Source: Methanoculleus sp.
GTDB taxonomy: Archaea > Halobacteriota > Methanomicrobia > Methanomicrobiales > Methanoculleaceae
NCBI GenBank assembly: GCA_018433835.1
Contig: JAHDQM010000022.1
Span: 38,023 to 102,022 of the forward strand
DNA: 64,000 bases
Direction of reading: 5' to 3'
The notes beneath the pieces are model-generated. The model did no database searches. It was not told where the DNA came from and saw nothing but the letters and a program-made list of their open reading frames with translations. Numbering within the stretch: position 1 is the stretch's first letter; each line of letters opens with the position of its first letter. This document shows positions 43,017 to 51,650 of the stretch, in pieces. A program made the translations under genes and the position numbers.

Positions 43017-43299
43017 CGTCCGGTTATAAGAAGATTTGGCTGCTGACCCCGTGTGGCAACCTCTCGGGCTATTGAGGTTCTCCCCAAAACGGCCTGCAGG
43101 CCTTTGGTGGACCGCGTGCAGAACAATTCTGTGTGGGGTTTCTGCCGTGCTGACTGTACCGTGGTCCGAAATGGGCACGACTTTTACCCTGACGGGATGT
43201 GCGGGGAGATGCATCCGGTGGATGCATAAACTCCGGGAGGTGCGAGCAGGTCTCTCCCTCCCCGTCGGAAGATTCATCGACGACTCCAACCAGATCAAG
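43017..43299. other. Gap between glycerophosphotransferase and nucleotidyltransferase genes
   Basis: I find no gene in these 283 bp. The minus-strand operon may continue through it, or an internal promoter may lie near 43025-43033 (TCTTATAAC on the minus strand). Confidence 0.3.
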
Positions 43300-44487
43300 C
43301 TAGCGCTGCTCGATCAATCTGCAGACTCTTTCACATGCAAGGTCGTCGGCATATCTGAACGTCAGCCTTCTTATCCTGACTCTCTCGGTTTCCCATCTGT
43401 CTGGATCGGCGAGGGAACTCGCAAGGGCTCCTATCAGTTCATCGACATTGTTAGAGCTCTCCCCCGGCGCCCAGTCGCGAAACGGTTCGAGAATAAAACC
43501 CCTCTGCTTCCGGTAGTCCTCAATGTCGGGCACGTGGAAGACGATGGGCCGGTTCAGGTGAAGGAAGTCGAAGTACACCGACGAGTAGTCGGTAACCAGG
43601 ATATCGACGGCGTTCAGGAAGTCGTAGATGGTATTACCGGCTCTCCGGAGGTCATCGTTTAAGAGTATGTGGATGTGCTCTCTGTTATACGCTTGAAACA
43701 GACCCTCGTCGTGAGAATGAGGTTTGCAGACAAAAAGCAGGTTCTCGTCCTTCACGAACCGGCGAAACTTCTCGCTTGCGAGGATCTCTTCCAGAACTCT
43801 CCGGCTCGCATCGGCATCGTATTCCCTGAAAGTGGGAAGGTACAGTAGAATCCTCTTATCAACGATATCGTCCCGGCTGAGGATACGGCATAGTGCGTCT
43901 ATCCCGGAATCTCGGGGCCTGTAAAGGGCATCGCACCGGGGCTGCCCGCGGACCAGAACTCTCCCGGGATCGATCAGAAAGGCTGAAGAGAAGATCAGCC
44001 GTTCGAATTCCGAGGTTGTGATGAGATAGTCCACGGAACTTGCAAACCTCCGCAGCCTCCATGTTGCAGAGAGTCTCGCGGCGGCGTTCGGGTAGCCGAT
44101 ATCGGCAAAATACCCAATCGTCTTTAGCGGGAGGCCGTGCCACAACTCGACGCTGATCTGGTTTTTGGACTTCCAGGTAGGTGTTCCATGGGTGCTGATG
44201 ATGTATTTTGCCGTCAGCGCGTGGTAGAGATACTCGCGCGATCGGCGGATGACGTGGTTTGCCTGAACGGGCGAATAGACGCACCAGATCAGCTGGTGAG
44301 TTCTATCGAGGCCGGATTCGAGCATTCTGTCGTAGACGTATCTCGCGTTATCGGAGAAATCGGGTGCCGAAAAGAACAGGATTTTATGCTCGTCTTTCGG
44401 TATGAACCGGGATAGTGTCGAAGAAACAAGTGTGGCTATATCGTAGGCCAGCGAACGAGTGTCATTGACGAGACCGCGAGAGATCAT
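43300..44487 (-). CDS. CDP-glycerol glycerophosphotransferase family (TagB/TagF-like)
   Basis: This 395-residue GT-B protein has the family signatures VELWHGLPLKTIGYF, LLYLPTFREYDAD, CKPHSHDEG and TDYSSVYFDFLHLNRPIVFHVPD-EDY. In bacteria these enzymes transfer glycerol phosphate (or ribitol phosphate) from CDP-glycerol to build teichoic acids and capsules. They are peripheral membrane proteins. It is the first of three minus-strand genes ending in GpsA. A similar enzyme in an archaeal surface locus suggests a phosphodiester-linked glycan. The donor is unproven. Confidence 0.88.
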   Translation of the reverse strand: MISRGLVNDTRSLAYDIATLVSSTLSRFIPKDEHKILFFSAPDFSDNARYVYDRMLESGLDRTHQLIWCVYSPVQANHVIRRSREYLYHALTAKYIISTHGTPTWKSKNQISVELWHGLPLKTIGYFADIGYPNAAARLSATWRLRRFASSVDYLITTSEFERLIFSSAFLIDPGRVLVRGQPRCDALYRPRDSGIDALCRILSRDDIVDKRILLYLPTFREYDADASRRVLEEILASEKFRRFVKDENLLFVCKPHSHDEGLFQAYNREHIHILLNDDLRRAGNTIYDFLNAVDILVTDYSSVYFDFLHLNRPIVFHVPDIEDYRKQRGFILEPFRDWAPGESSNNVDELIGALASSLADPDRWETERVRIRRLTFRYADDLACERVCRLIEQR

Positions 44488-44863
44488 CGGATCGAGAGGT
44501 TACTCACATCCTACTTGTTTAAGTAAACGGTCGGGGTTGATCGATCTGACAGTTCCGGATGGGGCACTGTGGGCGGGTGGGGAGCAGTGTAAACCGGGGG
44601 GGTGCTGGAGGTGTACCGGCGATTGGATGGCGGCAGGAAGTGATGGTACCTGAGAGCGATCCGGAGAAGGAACTCCTGCAGCCGCTTCCTGATCCGGAGA
44701 TTTTTGAGATCCTTGCGCTCTTCATCTTGAAGTTACGGTATGGCGCTTGGCGTTAATACTACTAAGGGAGTTGAAATCAGAGGGTTAAAATTTACAGGGG
44801 ATTGAAATTTATTAGATGTACTCTTGTACCAAACTGGAGATCTCAGCCGGAGTTGTCCGATAA
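44488..44863. other. Intergenic stretch entering the AT-rich insert
   Basis: I find no convincing gene. GC falls sharply after about 44750. A short frame ending ESDPEKELLQPLPDPEIF and on to 44756 might be a gene remnant, but I cannot place it. The AT-rich 44745-44820 probably holds the promoter of the FrhB-like gene. Confidence 0.35.
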
Positions 44864-46177
44864 ATGTCATCAATAGATACGATTGATAGTAGATTATGCA
44901 CTGGATGCGGTACGTGTGTGAGTTTATGTCCCAAATCCGCGATAAAGATCGAGTTGAATACGAAAAAAGGTATTTATTCCCCTAAAATTGATGATCAAGA
45001 ATGCATCAACTGCGGAATATGCATGGAGGTCTGCCCTGGATCCAGTGTCAATTTTAGAGACTTGAATTTAGCCTTATTTGGTAAACAGCCCAAAACGGCG
45101 TCGGTTGGAAATTATATTAATATCTTTATGGGCCACGCTACAGATCGGGCTATTCGGCATAATTCAGCTTCAGGTGGTCTTGCCACATCGTTGCTCCTTT
45201 TTTTACTGGATGAGCAGCTCATTGATGGAGCGCTAGTAACGAGGTTTAGCGAACAGAACCCTCTCGAACCGGAAGTGTATATTGCAAGAACAAAAGAAGA
45301 CGTTCTTGCTGCCGCAGGGTCAAAATACTGTCCTGTCCCTCTAAACGTTGGACTAAAAAGTATCCTTGAAGAAGAAGGAAAGTATGCCGTCGTCGGGCTC
45401 CCCTGTCATATACATGGGATCAGAAAGGCTGAGATTATTAATGCGAAGTTAAAAAAGAGGATTATTTTTCATATTGGTATTTTTTGTGCAAATTCGGTCA
45501 CTTATTTCGGCACTGAATATTTTCTTCAAAAGCATGGAATTCAGACCACAGATGTTAAGAGCATATCTTATCGAGGGAAAGGCTGGCCTGGGAAGATTGT
45601 GATTACTTTAAGGGACGGTAAAGAAAGAATCTTTAATAGAGGGACTAGTGAACCATCTACTTTGCGGAAGATCTGTTTCTCCTCCTCGTTTCACTATGAC
45701 TTTATGCCTCCACGCTGTCTTTTATGTCGAGATCTCCTTTGTGAATTGGGAGACATATCCCTTGGAGATCCGTGGCTACCGGATCTCCTAAAAACCGAAA
45801 AAACAGGCGAATCGCTGATAATCTCTAGAACTGATGTCGGTGAGGGCCTTTTGAGAGGTGCCCAATCTAAAAAAGTTATTGATCTAGCCGAAATTGATGA
45901 AAGACTGCTATCGAGAGCTCAAAATTACAATTTCAAAAAAGGCTGCAACTCTCGACTCATCTTGCTAAAGTTTTTTGGAAAACCTGTTCCGGAGTATAAT
46001 GTGCCGTTGGAGAATCTGAAATTTCTTGATTGCTGCCAGATGCTGTACTATCTTCCTTCGTATTTTTCATCTAGAAAATATCTATGGCCTTTTATTTACC
46101 TTGTGGCACTGTTTCGATATCCCACAATGATGTGTTTCGCTGTAGGGCTTAAAATTAAAGATAAATTATTAAGATAA
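44864..46177 (+). CDS. FrhB/FdhB-like iron-sulfur flavoprotein of a polysaccharide locus
   Basis: This 437-residue protein has two N-terminal [4Fe-4S] ferredoxin motifs (CTGCGTCVSLCP and CINCGICMEVCP). They precede the F420-hydrogenase/dehydrogenase beta-subunit core (RHNSASGGLATSLLLFLL, VGLPCHIHGIRKA, CLLCRDLLCELGDISLGDPW). Proteins like this sit beside polysaccharide pyruvyl transferases in many glycan clusters; their reaction is not established. The gene is clearly AT-rich compared with fdhB of this genome, a sign of transfer. Its end overlaps the convergent pyruvyl transferase gene by 9 nt. Confidence 0.85.
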   Translation: MSSIDTIDSRLCTGCGTCVSLCPKSAIKIELNTKKGIYSPKIDDQECINCGICMEVCPGSSVNFRDLNLALFGKQPKTASVGNYINIFMGHATDRAIRHNSASGGLATSLLLFLLDEQLIDGALVTRFSEQNPLEPEVYIARTKEDVLAAAGSKYCPVPLNVGLKSILEEEGKYAVVGLPCHIHGIRKAEIINAKLKKRIIFHIGIFCANSVTYFGTEYFLQKHGIQTTDVKSISYRGKGWPGKIVITLRDGKERIFNRGTSEPSTLRKICFSSSFHYDFMPPRCLLCRDLLCELGDISLGDPWLPDLLKTEKTGESLIISRTDVGEGLLRGAQSKKVIDLAEIDERLLSRAQNYNFKKGCNSRLILLKFFGKPVPEYNVPLENLKFLDCCQMLYYLPSYFSSRKYLWPFIYLVALFRYPTMMCFAVGLKIKDKLLR

Positions 46178-47386
46178 ATTTTTTTGCCCATTCAATAACT
46201 CTTTGACTTTTTCACCGCCATACAGAATAGAATCATTAACACTGGGTAACCGAGTTGTAATTTCCATATGTATTTCATTTCGATCGTTCCAAAGTTTGTC
46301 AATCTTCTCCTTAAGATGGGTAAATGATAGATTTTCAACATTACACATGCAATTCTCCTGCCCCACCAACTTCAGTATTTCAGGGTATTTGTGGTGCCAA
46401 GCAATGGCAATTGTAGGAATGCCCAACGAAAGCGATGCAACGATTGAATGATATCTGGCACCAATCATGATCTCACATTGAGAAATAATTCCCTTTAGTT
46501 CCTGAGCAGGATAACTTTCAGATATTACCAAAACATTCCTCTTCTCAAGAACTCGTTCGAGTATCTTTTTAGCCACATCCAAATCATCATATGTGGTACG
46601 AAAGACGTTATTCGGAATTAATAGAATATATGCGCCATGCTTTTCCACTAAGTAGTCACATATTTGAGCCATTATTGTACTGTATAGATTTACTTCAGGT
46701 TCTTTGCCTTCGACCGTGTGGCTGACGGATATCCCAATGATTGGTCTGTTCAATGCGCTTGCTGGCATCAGATCATGAGCTTTTACGGTGGTTGATATCG
46801 GCAACAAAAATGCGGTATCCGGGAAGACATATATTGGAGTTTTGATGCCCAGCTCCACTAAATGATTCCTGGAAATTTCGCTTCGCGCAAAGATGAGATC
46901 TATCCGACTAAAAAAGAATTTTGCGAAAAATCTGTTCCATCTTGAGTTGAAGGGGCCGGTATCGGCTGTATACTTGATCACAGGTTTACCGAATAACTTT
47001 CCAACCAAGAGGTGGTATCCTTCCCCTAACCGCCTAAGGAAACCTCCCCCCATTTGATCTGCAAAAATAATGCCCCAAATGTCAATAACAGCGTCAGCAT
47101 TTTTGTACTCTTGAATGGCCTGTACGACCTGAGAGCCAAATAAAAAAGAGGGATCGATCTTGAATCGGGAGAGTAGGGCTCCAAACAGCAGCTGAGCCTT
47201 GCTGGAAAAACTCTCTAGTTGGGGTACTACATTTAAATCGTCGTTTGCGCTAAGTGCAATATCCTGCTGTGCGGAAAGAGAAAGTAACGTAAACTGGGCA
47301 TCCGGAATAGACCTCCTCAATGTTTCCATAGTGCTATATGTGACTGATGGCCCTCCAAAATTTTCGGAAATCGTCGCCCCTATCAA
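46169..47386 (-). CDS. Polysaccharide pyruvyl transferase family protein
   Basis: This protein of about 405 residues is of the PssA/CsaB-like GT-B family. It has an N-terminal IGATISENFGGPSVTYS, a middle YTADTGPFNSRWNRFF...RIDLIFARSEIS, and the C-terminal substrate loop GARYHSIVASLSLGIPTIAIAWHHKYPEI. It would add ketal-pyruvate from phosphoenolpyruvate to a sugar. The start is unclear: TTG at 47386, or an unusual ATT at 47401 that follows GAGGTGA at proper spacing and gives the better-looking start TKFLLIGAT. AT-rich like its neighbour. Confidence 0.85.
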   Translation of the reverse strand: MIGATISENFGGPSVTYSTMETLRRSIPDAQFTLLSLSAQQDIALSANDDLNVVPQLESFSSKAQLLFGALLSRFKIDPSFLFGSQVVQAIQEYKNADAVIDIWGIIFADQMGGGFLRRLGEGYHLLVGKLFGKPVIKYTADTGPFNSRWNRFFAKFFFSRIDLIFARSEISRNHLVELGIKTPIYVFPDTAFLLPISTTVKAHDLMPASALNRPIIGISVSHTVEGKEPEVNLYSTIMAQICDYLVEKHGAYILLIPNNVFRTTYDDLDVAKKILERVLEKRNVLVISESYPAQELKGIISQCEIMIGARYHSIVASLSLGIPTIAIAWHHKYPEILKLVGQENCMCNVENLSFTHLKEKIDKLWNDRNEIHMEITTRLPSVNDSILYGGEKVKELLNGQKNLS

Positions 47387-47563
47387 GAGAAATTTTGTAA
47401 TAACTTTTCACCTCGTGCCTGATATCGATAGTTGTGCAAACTCATATGCAGTTTTTGCGAAAATCTGAAGTGTTTCTCATTCCCCTCGGGGGTTGTATCG
47501 AAAATAACAATGTCCTGATCTTCCTGCAACCTCTTTTCGATTTATCTGAAACCCTGAACTAAA

Positions 47564-47908
47564 ATGGCACTGGAACGTTTCCACGATTTTATGTGTTTCT
47601 CTCCCGATAACATTGCCGATTTCCTTGGTTATCATGATCTAAAGTTTTGTATGAGAGCCTTTATATTTCTTAGGACGTTCTGGTATCTTCTCCGATGCTC
47701 TGTACCAGATGTTAGTCCTCATGGATCGACGATAGAGGTAGTCTCATGGTATATGCGTCACTCATTGTCTGAGATTGCAAGGGCTATCGAACACCTGATC
47801 ACCCATCCAGAGGTGCATATAGAGATGGCCCGGGCGTTATACCAGATACGCGAAAACATACCTGAACAGAGAGGGCAAGCAGAATATATCATGCCGTCAG
47901 ATTGTTAA
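47564..47908 (+). pseudogene. Probable glycosyltransferase C-terminal remnant
   Basis: This 114-codon frame lacks an N-terminal domain. Its end, SLSEIARAIEHLITHPEVHIEMARA, resembles the closing helix of GT4 glycosyltransferases (x-A-x-A-I-x-x-L-L-x-x-P-E). The first half (FHDFMCFSPDNIADFLGYHD) has no recognisable motif. It lies directly before an intact GT4 gene, so it may be debris from a recombined glycosyltransferase. A short real gene cannot be excluded. Confidence 0.4.
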
Positions 47909-47977
47909 GCAGAACGAACTGAATCTCCTCCATCCGCAAGAGTCAATACAGGGAACCAACCCGCACCTGACACGGCT

Positions 47978-49114
47978 ATGAAAATCTGCATGCTCACATC
48001 CACCCATGGACCAAACGACGGTCGGATATTCCAGAAAGAGGCAAAGAGTCTTGCAAAGGAGCACGAGGTTGCGATCATTGCCCCTTCGGACGGGAGCGGC
48101 AGCAGCATCGCCGACGGCATCGATATCGTCACCGTAAAGCGGCCGGACTCCGTCGCCCTCCACCCCCTCACGCTTCTCCGGCTTTTTTGGGCATGCCTTG
48201 CCCGGGACGCCGACGTCTACCACTGCCACGAACCGGACGCCCTCCTCATCGGGGTCCTTGCCGGATTCCTCAAAGGGAAGCGGATCGTCTACGACATTCA
48301 CGAGCACTGGCCGAGCGAGATCCCGTACGATATCGGAATCCGGAACGGTACGCTGATGCAGAGGGCGCTGTCCGCACTTGTCTCACGCGTGGAGATTGCG
48401 CTGGCGCGCCGGGCGGAGAGTACATTCGCCGTAAGCGAGAGCGTTGCCGCGCGATTCAGGGAGAAGGGGCTTGAGCCGATCATTCTCTCGAACTACTCCA
48501 TCGCCGACCTCGATATCCCTTATGACCCCAACCGGAGCGGCCGGAAACTCATGTTCGTGGCGGGAAACATCCACTCCTTCCACGGCGTCGGAGAGTGCAT
48601 CCAGGCAGTCGCCCGGGTCAGGGAGCGCTATCCCGACGTTTCGCTCACGCTCGTCGGAAACGTCCGGGAAGACCTCGACGAACACGTCAACGGATCCGAC
48701 CATAACGAGTTCATCACCTCCTCCGGCTTTCTCCCCTACAGGGAGATGTACGAGAAACTGAACGAGGGTACGGCTGCCCTCCTCGTTTTCCAGCCGGCAT
48801 ATTATAATATCTCCATCGGTCTGCCGAACAAGCTCTTCGACTATATGCTCCTCGGGCTCCCGGTTATTGCAAGCGACCTGCCGGAGATCCGGAATGTCGT
48901 CGGCAAGGCAGACTGCGGCATTCTCATCGACCCGGCGAACGTGAGTGAAATTGTCGATGCGATCTCCTATCTCTTTGAGCACCCAAACGAGGCTCGGAGA
49001 ATGGGCGCGAACGGAAGGAAAGCGGTTCTTGAGACATACAACTGGTCCGCGATGGAGGCGGATCTTCTGCAGGCATACCGGAACCTGGGCGACGCTCTCT
49101 CGAAATCAGCGTGA
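47978..49114 (+). CDS. Glycosyltransferase, GT4 type
   Basis: This 378-residue GT-B protein has a typical N-terminal loop (MKICMLTSTHGPNDGRIFQKEAK), the acceptor-side motif VYHCHEPDALLIG and IVYDIHEHWPSE. The C-terminal donor domain has MFVAGNIHSFHGVGECIQA, GLPNKLFDYMLLGLPVIASDLPEI and DPANVSEIVDAI. Composition returns to the high-GC core here, which marks the right edge of the AT-rich insert. It probably adds a hexose or amino-sugar to the lipid-linked glycan; donor unknown. Confidence 0.9.
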   Translation: MKICMLTSTHGPNDGRIFQKEAKSLAKEHEVAIIAPSDGSGSSIADGIDIVTVKRPDSVALHPLTLLRLFWACLARDADVYHCHEPDALLIGVLAGFLKGKRIVYDIHEHWPSEIPYDIGIRNGTLMQRALSALVSRVEIALARRAESTFAVSESVAARFREKGLEPIILSNYSIADLDIPYDPNRSGRKLMFVAGNIHSFHGVGECIQAVARVRERYPDVSLTLVGNVREDLDEHVNGSDHNEFITSSGFLPYREMYEKLNEGTAALLVFQPAYYNISIGLPNKLFDYMLLGLPVIASDLPEIRNVVGKADCGILIDPANVSEIVDAISYLFEHPNEARRMGANGRKAVLETYNWSAMEADLLQAYRNLGDALSKSA

Positions 49115-49194
49115 GCGGTAGCCAGCGGAACCCCTGTCGAGCCTCCCACCTGCCGTTAGGTACTAGTAGCCGACAATCGATATGAGTATACAGT

Positions 49195-49869
49195 ATGCTC
49201 ACCACCCTCATCCTCGACTTCGACGGCGTCGTCGTCGAATCCCTCCCCCTAAAGACCGCCGCCTTCCGGAAGATCTTCTCCTTTGCCCCCGAGCACCTCG
49301 ACGAGATCATCGCCTTCCACCTCGAAAACGGCGGGATGTCCCGGTACGACAAGTTCCGTTACATCTACGCCAACATCCTCCGTGAAGAATTGACAGCGGA
49401 ACAGGAGGAGCGGCTCGCGGGCGAGTATGCCGGGCTGATCTTTGACGCCATGCTCACGGTGCCGTACGTCGAGGGCGCGGAGGAACTCCTCGGGGACTGC
49501 TCCCGGGTGCTTCCGCTCTATATCGTCTCCGCAACCCCGGAGGGGGAGATGCAGGAGATCGCCCGCCGCCGGGACCTTACGAAGTACTTCGTCCGGATCT
49601 ACGGCTCGCCGAAGACGAAGGCCGAGTGCATCAGGGAGATCCTCGACGAGACCGGCGCCTCGCCGGGCGAGGCCCTCTTCGTCGGCGACGCCCCGAATGA
49701 CTGGCAGGCGGCGTACGAGACCAATGTGCGGTTCGTCGCGAGGATCCCGCCCGGCGACCCGAACCGCTTTGCCGGCCGGCGGGGGGTGGAGACGATCGTG
49801 CAGAACCTTCATGACCTCCGGGAGTACCTACGGGAAAGTATATGCTCATCCCGATCTCGTACCCCCTGA
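49195..49869 (+). CDS. HAD-superfamily phosphatase
   Basis: This 224-residue protein shows HAD motif I LDFDGVVVES (nucleophile Asp at about 8), motif II VSATPEG, the lysine in SPKTKAECI and motif IV FVGDAPNDWQAA. The small cap between motifs I and II places it with phosphoglycolate phosphatase/beta-phosphoglucomutase-like enzymes. The substrate is a phosphorylated small molecule, perhaps a sugar given the upstream glycan locus. Its last 28 nt overlap the start of the cyclase-family gene. Confidence 0.85.
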   Translation: MLTTLILDFDGVVVESLPLKTAAFRKIFSFAPEHLDEIIAFHLENGGMSRYDKFRYIYANILREELTAEQEERLAGEYAGLIFDAMLTVPYVEGAEELLGDCSRVLPLYIVSATPEGEMQEIARRRDLTKYFVRIYGSPKTKAECIREILDETGASPGEALFVGDAPNDWQAAYETNVRFVARIPPGDPNRFAGRRGVETIVQNLHDLREYLRESICSSRSRTP

Positions 49870-50510
49870 ACCGGAGGACCCCGCTCTACCCCGGCACGGA
49901 ACCGCTCGCAATAACCCCCACAAAATCCCTCGAAGGGAGCGACACAGAGGAGAGGAGCCTGATCACCTTCTCCAGCCATGCCGGGACGCACATCGACCTC
50001 CCCCGGCACTTCTGCCCGGGCGGGGGCTCGGTCTCCGGCCTCCTCGCGCCGGAAGCGGTCTTCGAACCCGCGCGGTGCATCGCGGTCCCGAAGACCGGGG
50101 CGGAACCGATCCGGATCTACGACCTCCTCCCCCACCTCGACGCGATCCGGGACTCACGCGCGCTCTTCATCCGGACCGGCGGCGGCCGGACCCGGGAAAG
50201 CGACCCGGGCCCCTACGCGGCGAGGCCCCCCTGGGTGCACCACGAGGTTCCGGGCTTCCTCCGCATGGAGAACCCGGACCTCAGACTGTTCGGGATCGAT
50301 ACCATATCTATTGCCGTACCCGCAGAGCCGGGGGAGGGCGCGGAGACCCACCGCGCGTTCCTCTGCGGATCCCCGCACATCTTCCTGCTCGAGGACGTGG
50401 ACCTCTCCTACGGACGGCTGCTCGAGGAGGCCTGGACGTTGCGGATCTACCCGGTGGTCTTCGACGACCTGGAGGCGGTGCCGGTGGTGGCGCTCGCGGA
50501 GTTCGGGTGA
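49842..50510 (+). CDS. Cyclase-family metal hydrolase (kynurenine formamidase-like)
   Basis: This 222-residue protein has the cyclase family signature HAGTHIDLPRHF (HxGTHxDxPxHF), which binds a divalent metal, near residues 46-57. Conserved flanks include ISYPLNRRTPLYPGTEP at the start and GIDTISIAVP in the second half. Members hydrolyse amides or lactones such as N-formylkynurenine; in methanogens the natural substrate is unknown. It is translationally coupled to the HAD gene and ends at a spacer before the convergent top6A gene. Confidence 0.82.
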   Translation: MLIPISYPLNRRTPLYPGTEPLAITPTKSLEGSDTEERSLITFSSHAGTHIDLPRHFCPGGGSVSGLLAPEAVFEPARCIAVPKTGAEPIRIYDLLPHLDAIRDSRALFIRTGGGRTRESDPGPYAARPPWVHHEVPGFLRMENPDLRLFGIDTISIAVPAEPGEGAETHRAFLCGSPHIFLLEDVDLSYGRLLEEAWTLRIYPVVFDDLEAVPVVALAEFG

Positions 50511-50561
50511 GGCCGGGAATCAACCGGGGCTAAAAAAGCGAGAGTGTTACCGGGGAACCCC

Positions 50562-51650
50562 TCAGATAACTCCCATCTCCGACAACCGCGTCGGCAGGTA
50601 CTCCTTCGTCACGAAGTCGAGCCCCCGGCTCGCGAACGCCTGCTGTTCCGACTTCAGCTTCATATCGAGCTGCAGGTTGATCTGGTTCCTCCAGTAATCG
50701 GTCGCGAACCTCGGATCGGTCAGTTCCGCCTTTAAGGCGTTGATATCCTGCTCGGTGAGTTTATCGGCGGGGAGGTTGTAGTCGGAGATGTCGGAGGGCT
50801 GCACGCCGATGAACTGGGCCTGGGGGGTCGCCAGAAGTTCAGACATATGCGCGCTCTTGATCGAGCCGTAGGCGACGCTCGCGTAGATACGGTAAGACCA
50901 GGGGTCGCCGTCGGTGAAGACCACGACGGGGAGACCGAGCGAGTCGTTGAGTTTCCGCAAAACCCGGCGTGTGGACCGCGCCGGCTGCCCCTTGAGGTGG
51001 ACCAGGATCGCCCCGTACTCCTCGTCGAACCCGTTCTCCATCAAACGGGCGTACATACCGCCGGTCTCGATGGCGATGACGAACTTCGCGTCGTGGTCGA
51101 TGAAGTCGAGGCTGTCGACGTTGTTTGGGATGGGGTAGCCCGCCTCCCCGACGTCCTCCTGGCAGTGCATCTCCCGCACGCCGCGCCGGGTGGTCTCCCG
51201 GAGCCGCAGGGGGCCGAAGATCGAGGCGCCGTCCTCCTCCGGCCGGAGGTGGAACGCCTCCCGCTGCACCTCGGTGACGATCTCGAGGTCCTCGATGAGG
51301 AGGTTGCTCTCGTCCTGGGCGGCGAACTTCGCCTTCTTCCAGCCCTCGGAGATGTAGTAGAGTTCTCTCAATGTCGACGACCGGTTCTCCACGAGTTGCT
51401 TCTTCAGGAACCAGATGACGTAGGCCATCTTCAGGAGGTGGACCGCGCTCTTCTCGGTCGCCGCCGACCTGGTGCTCTCCTTCTCGCCGTACTTCCAGAC
51501 CTCGCTTTCGTCGTCGTACTCGATATTCCGCTTCGTCCGCGTCGGCAGCCGGATGAACGGCACGATGCCGTCCCGCATCTGGTCATACCACCCGCGGGCG
51601 ATACCCACCAGCCGTTCGCGCGCCAGCGCATCCATCTCTTCCCTAGACAT
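50562..51650 (-). CDS. top6A: DNA topoisomerase VI subunit A
   Basis: This 362-residue Spo11 homologue has the winged-helix CAP domain with the catalytic tyrosine in [12 protein letters not shown] (Y98/Y99). The Toprim acidic residues are in [13 protein letters not shown] and [11 protein letters not shown]. With Top6B it forms the A2B2 type IIB topoisomerase that passes duplex DNA and decatenates chromosomes. It starts 8 nt before the end of top6B on the same strand, an overlap typical of this operon in archaea. Confidence 0.95.
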   Translation of the reverse strand: MSREEMDALARERLVGIARGWYDQMRDGIVPFIRLPTRTKRNIEYDDESEVWKYGEKESTRSAATEKSAVHLLKMAYVIWFLKKQLVENRSSTLRELYYISEGWKKAKFAAQDESNLLIEDLEIVTEVQREAFHLRPEEDGASIFGPLRLRETTRRGVREMHCQEDVGEAGYPIPNNVDSLDFIDHDAKFVIAIETGGMYARLMENGFDEEYGAILVHLKGQPARSTRRVLRKLNDSLGLPVVVFTDGDPWSYRIYASVAYGSIKSAHMSELLATPQAQFIGVQPSDISDYNLPADKLTEQDINALKAELTDPRFATDYWRNQINLQLDMKLKSEQQAFASRGLDFVTKEYLPTRLSEMGVI

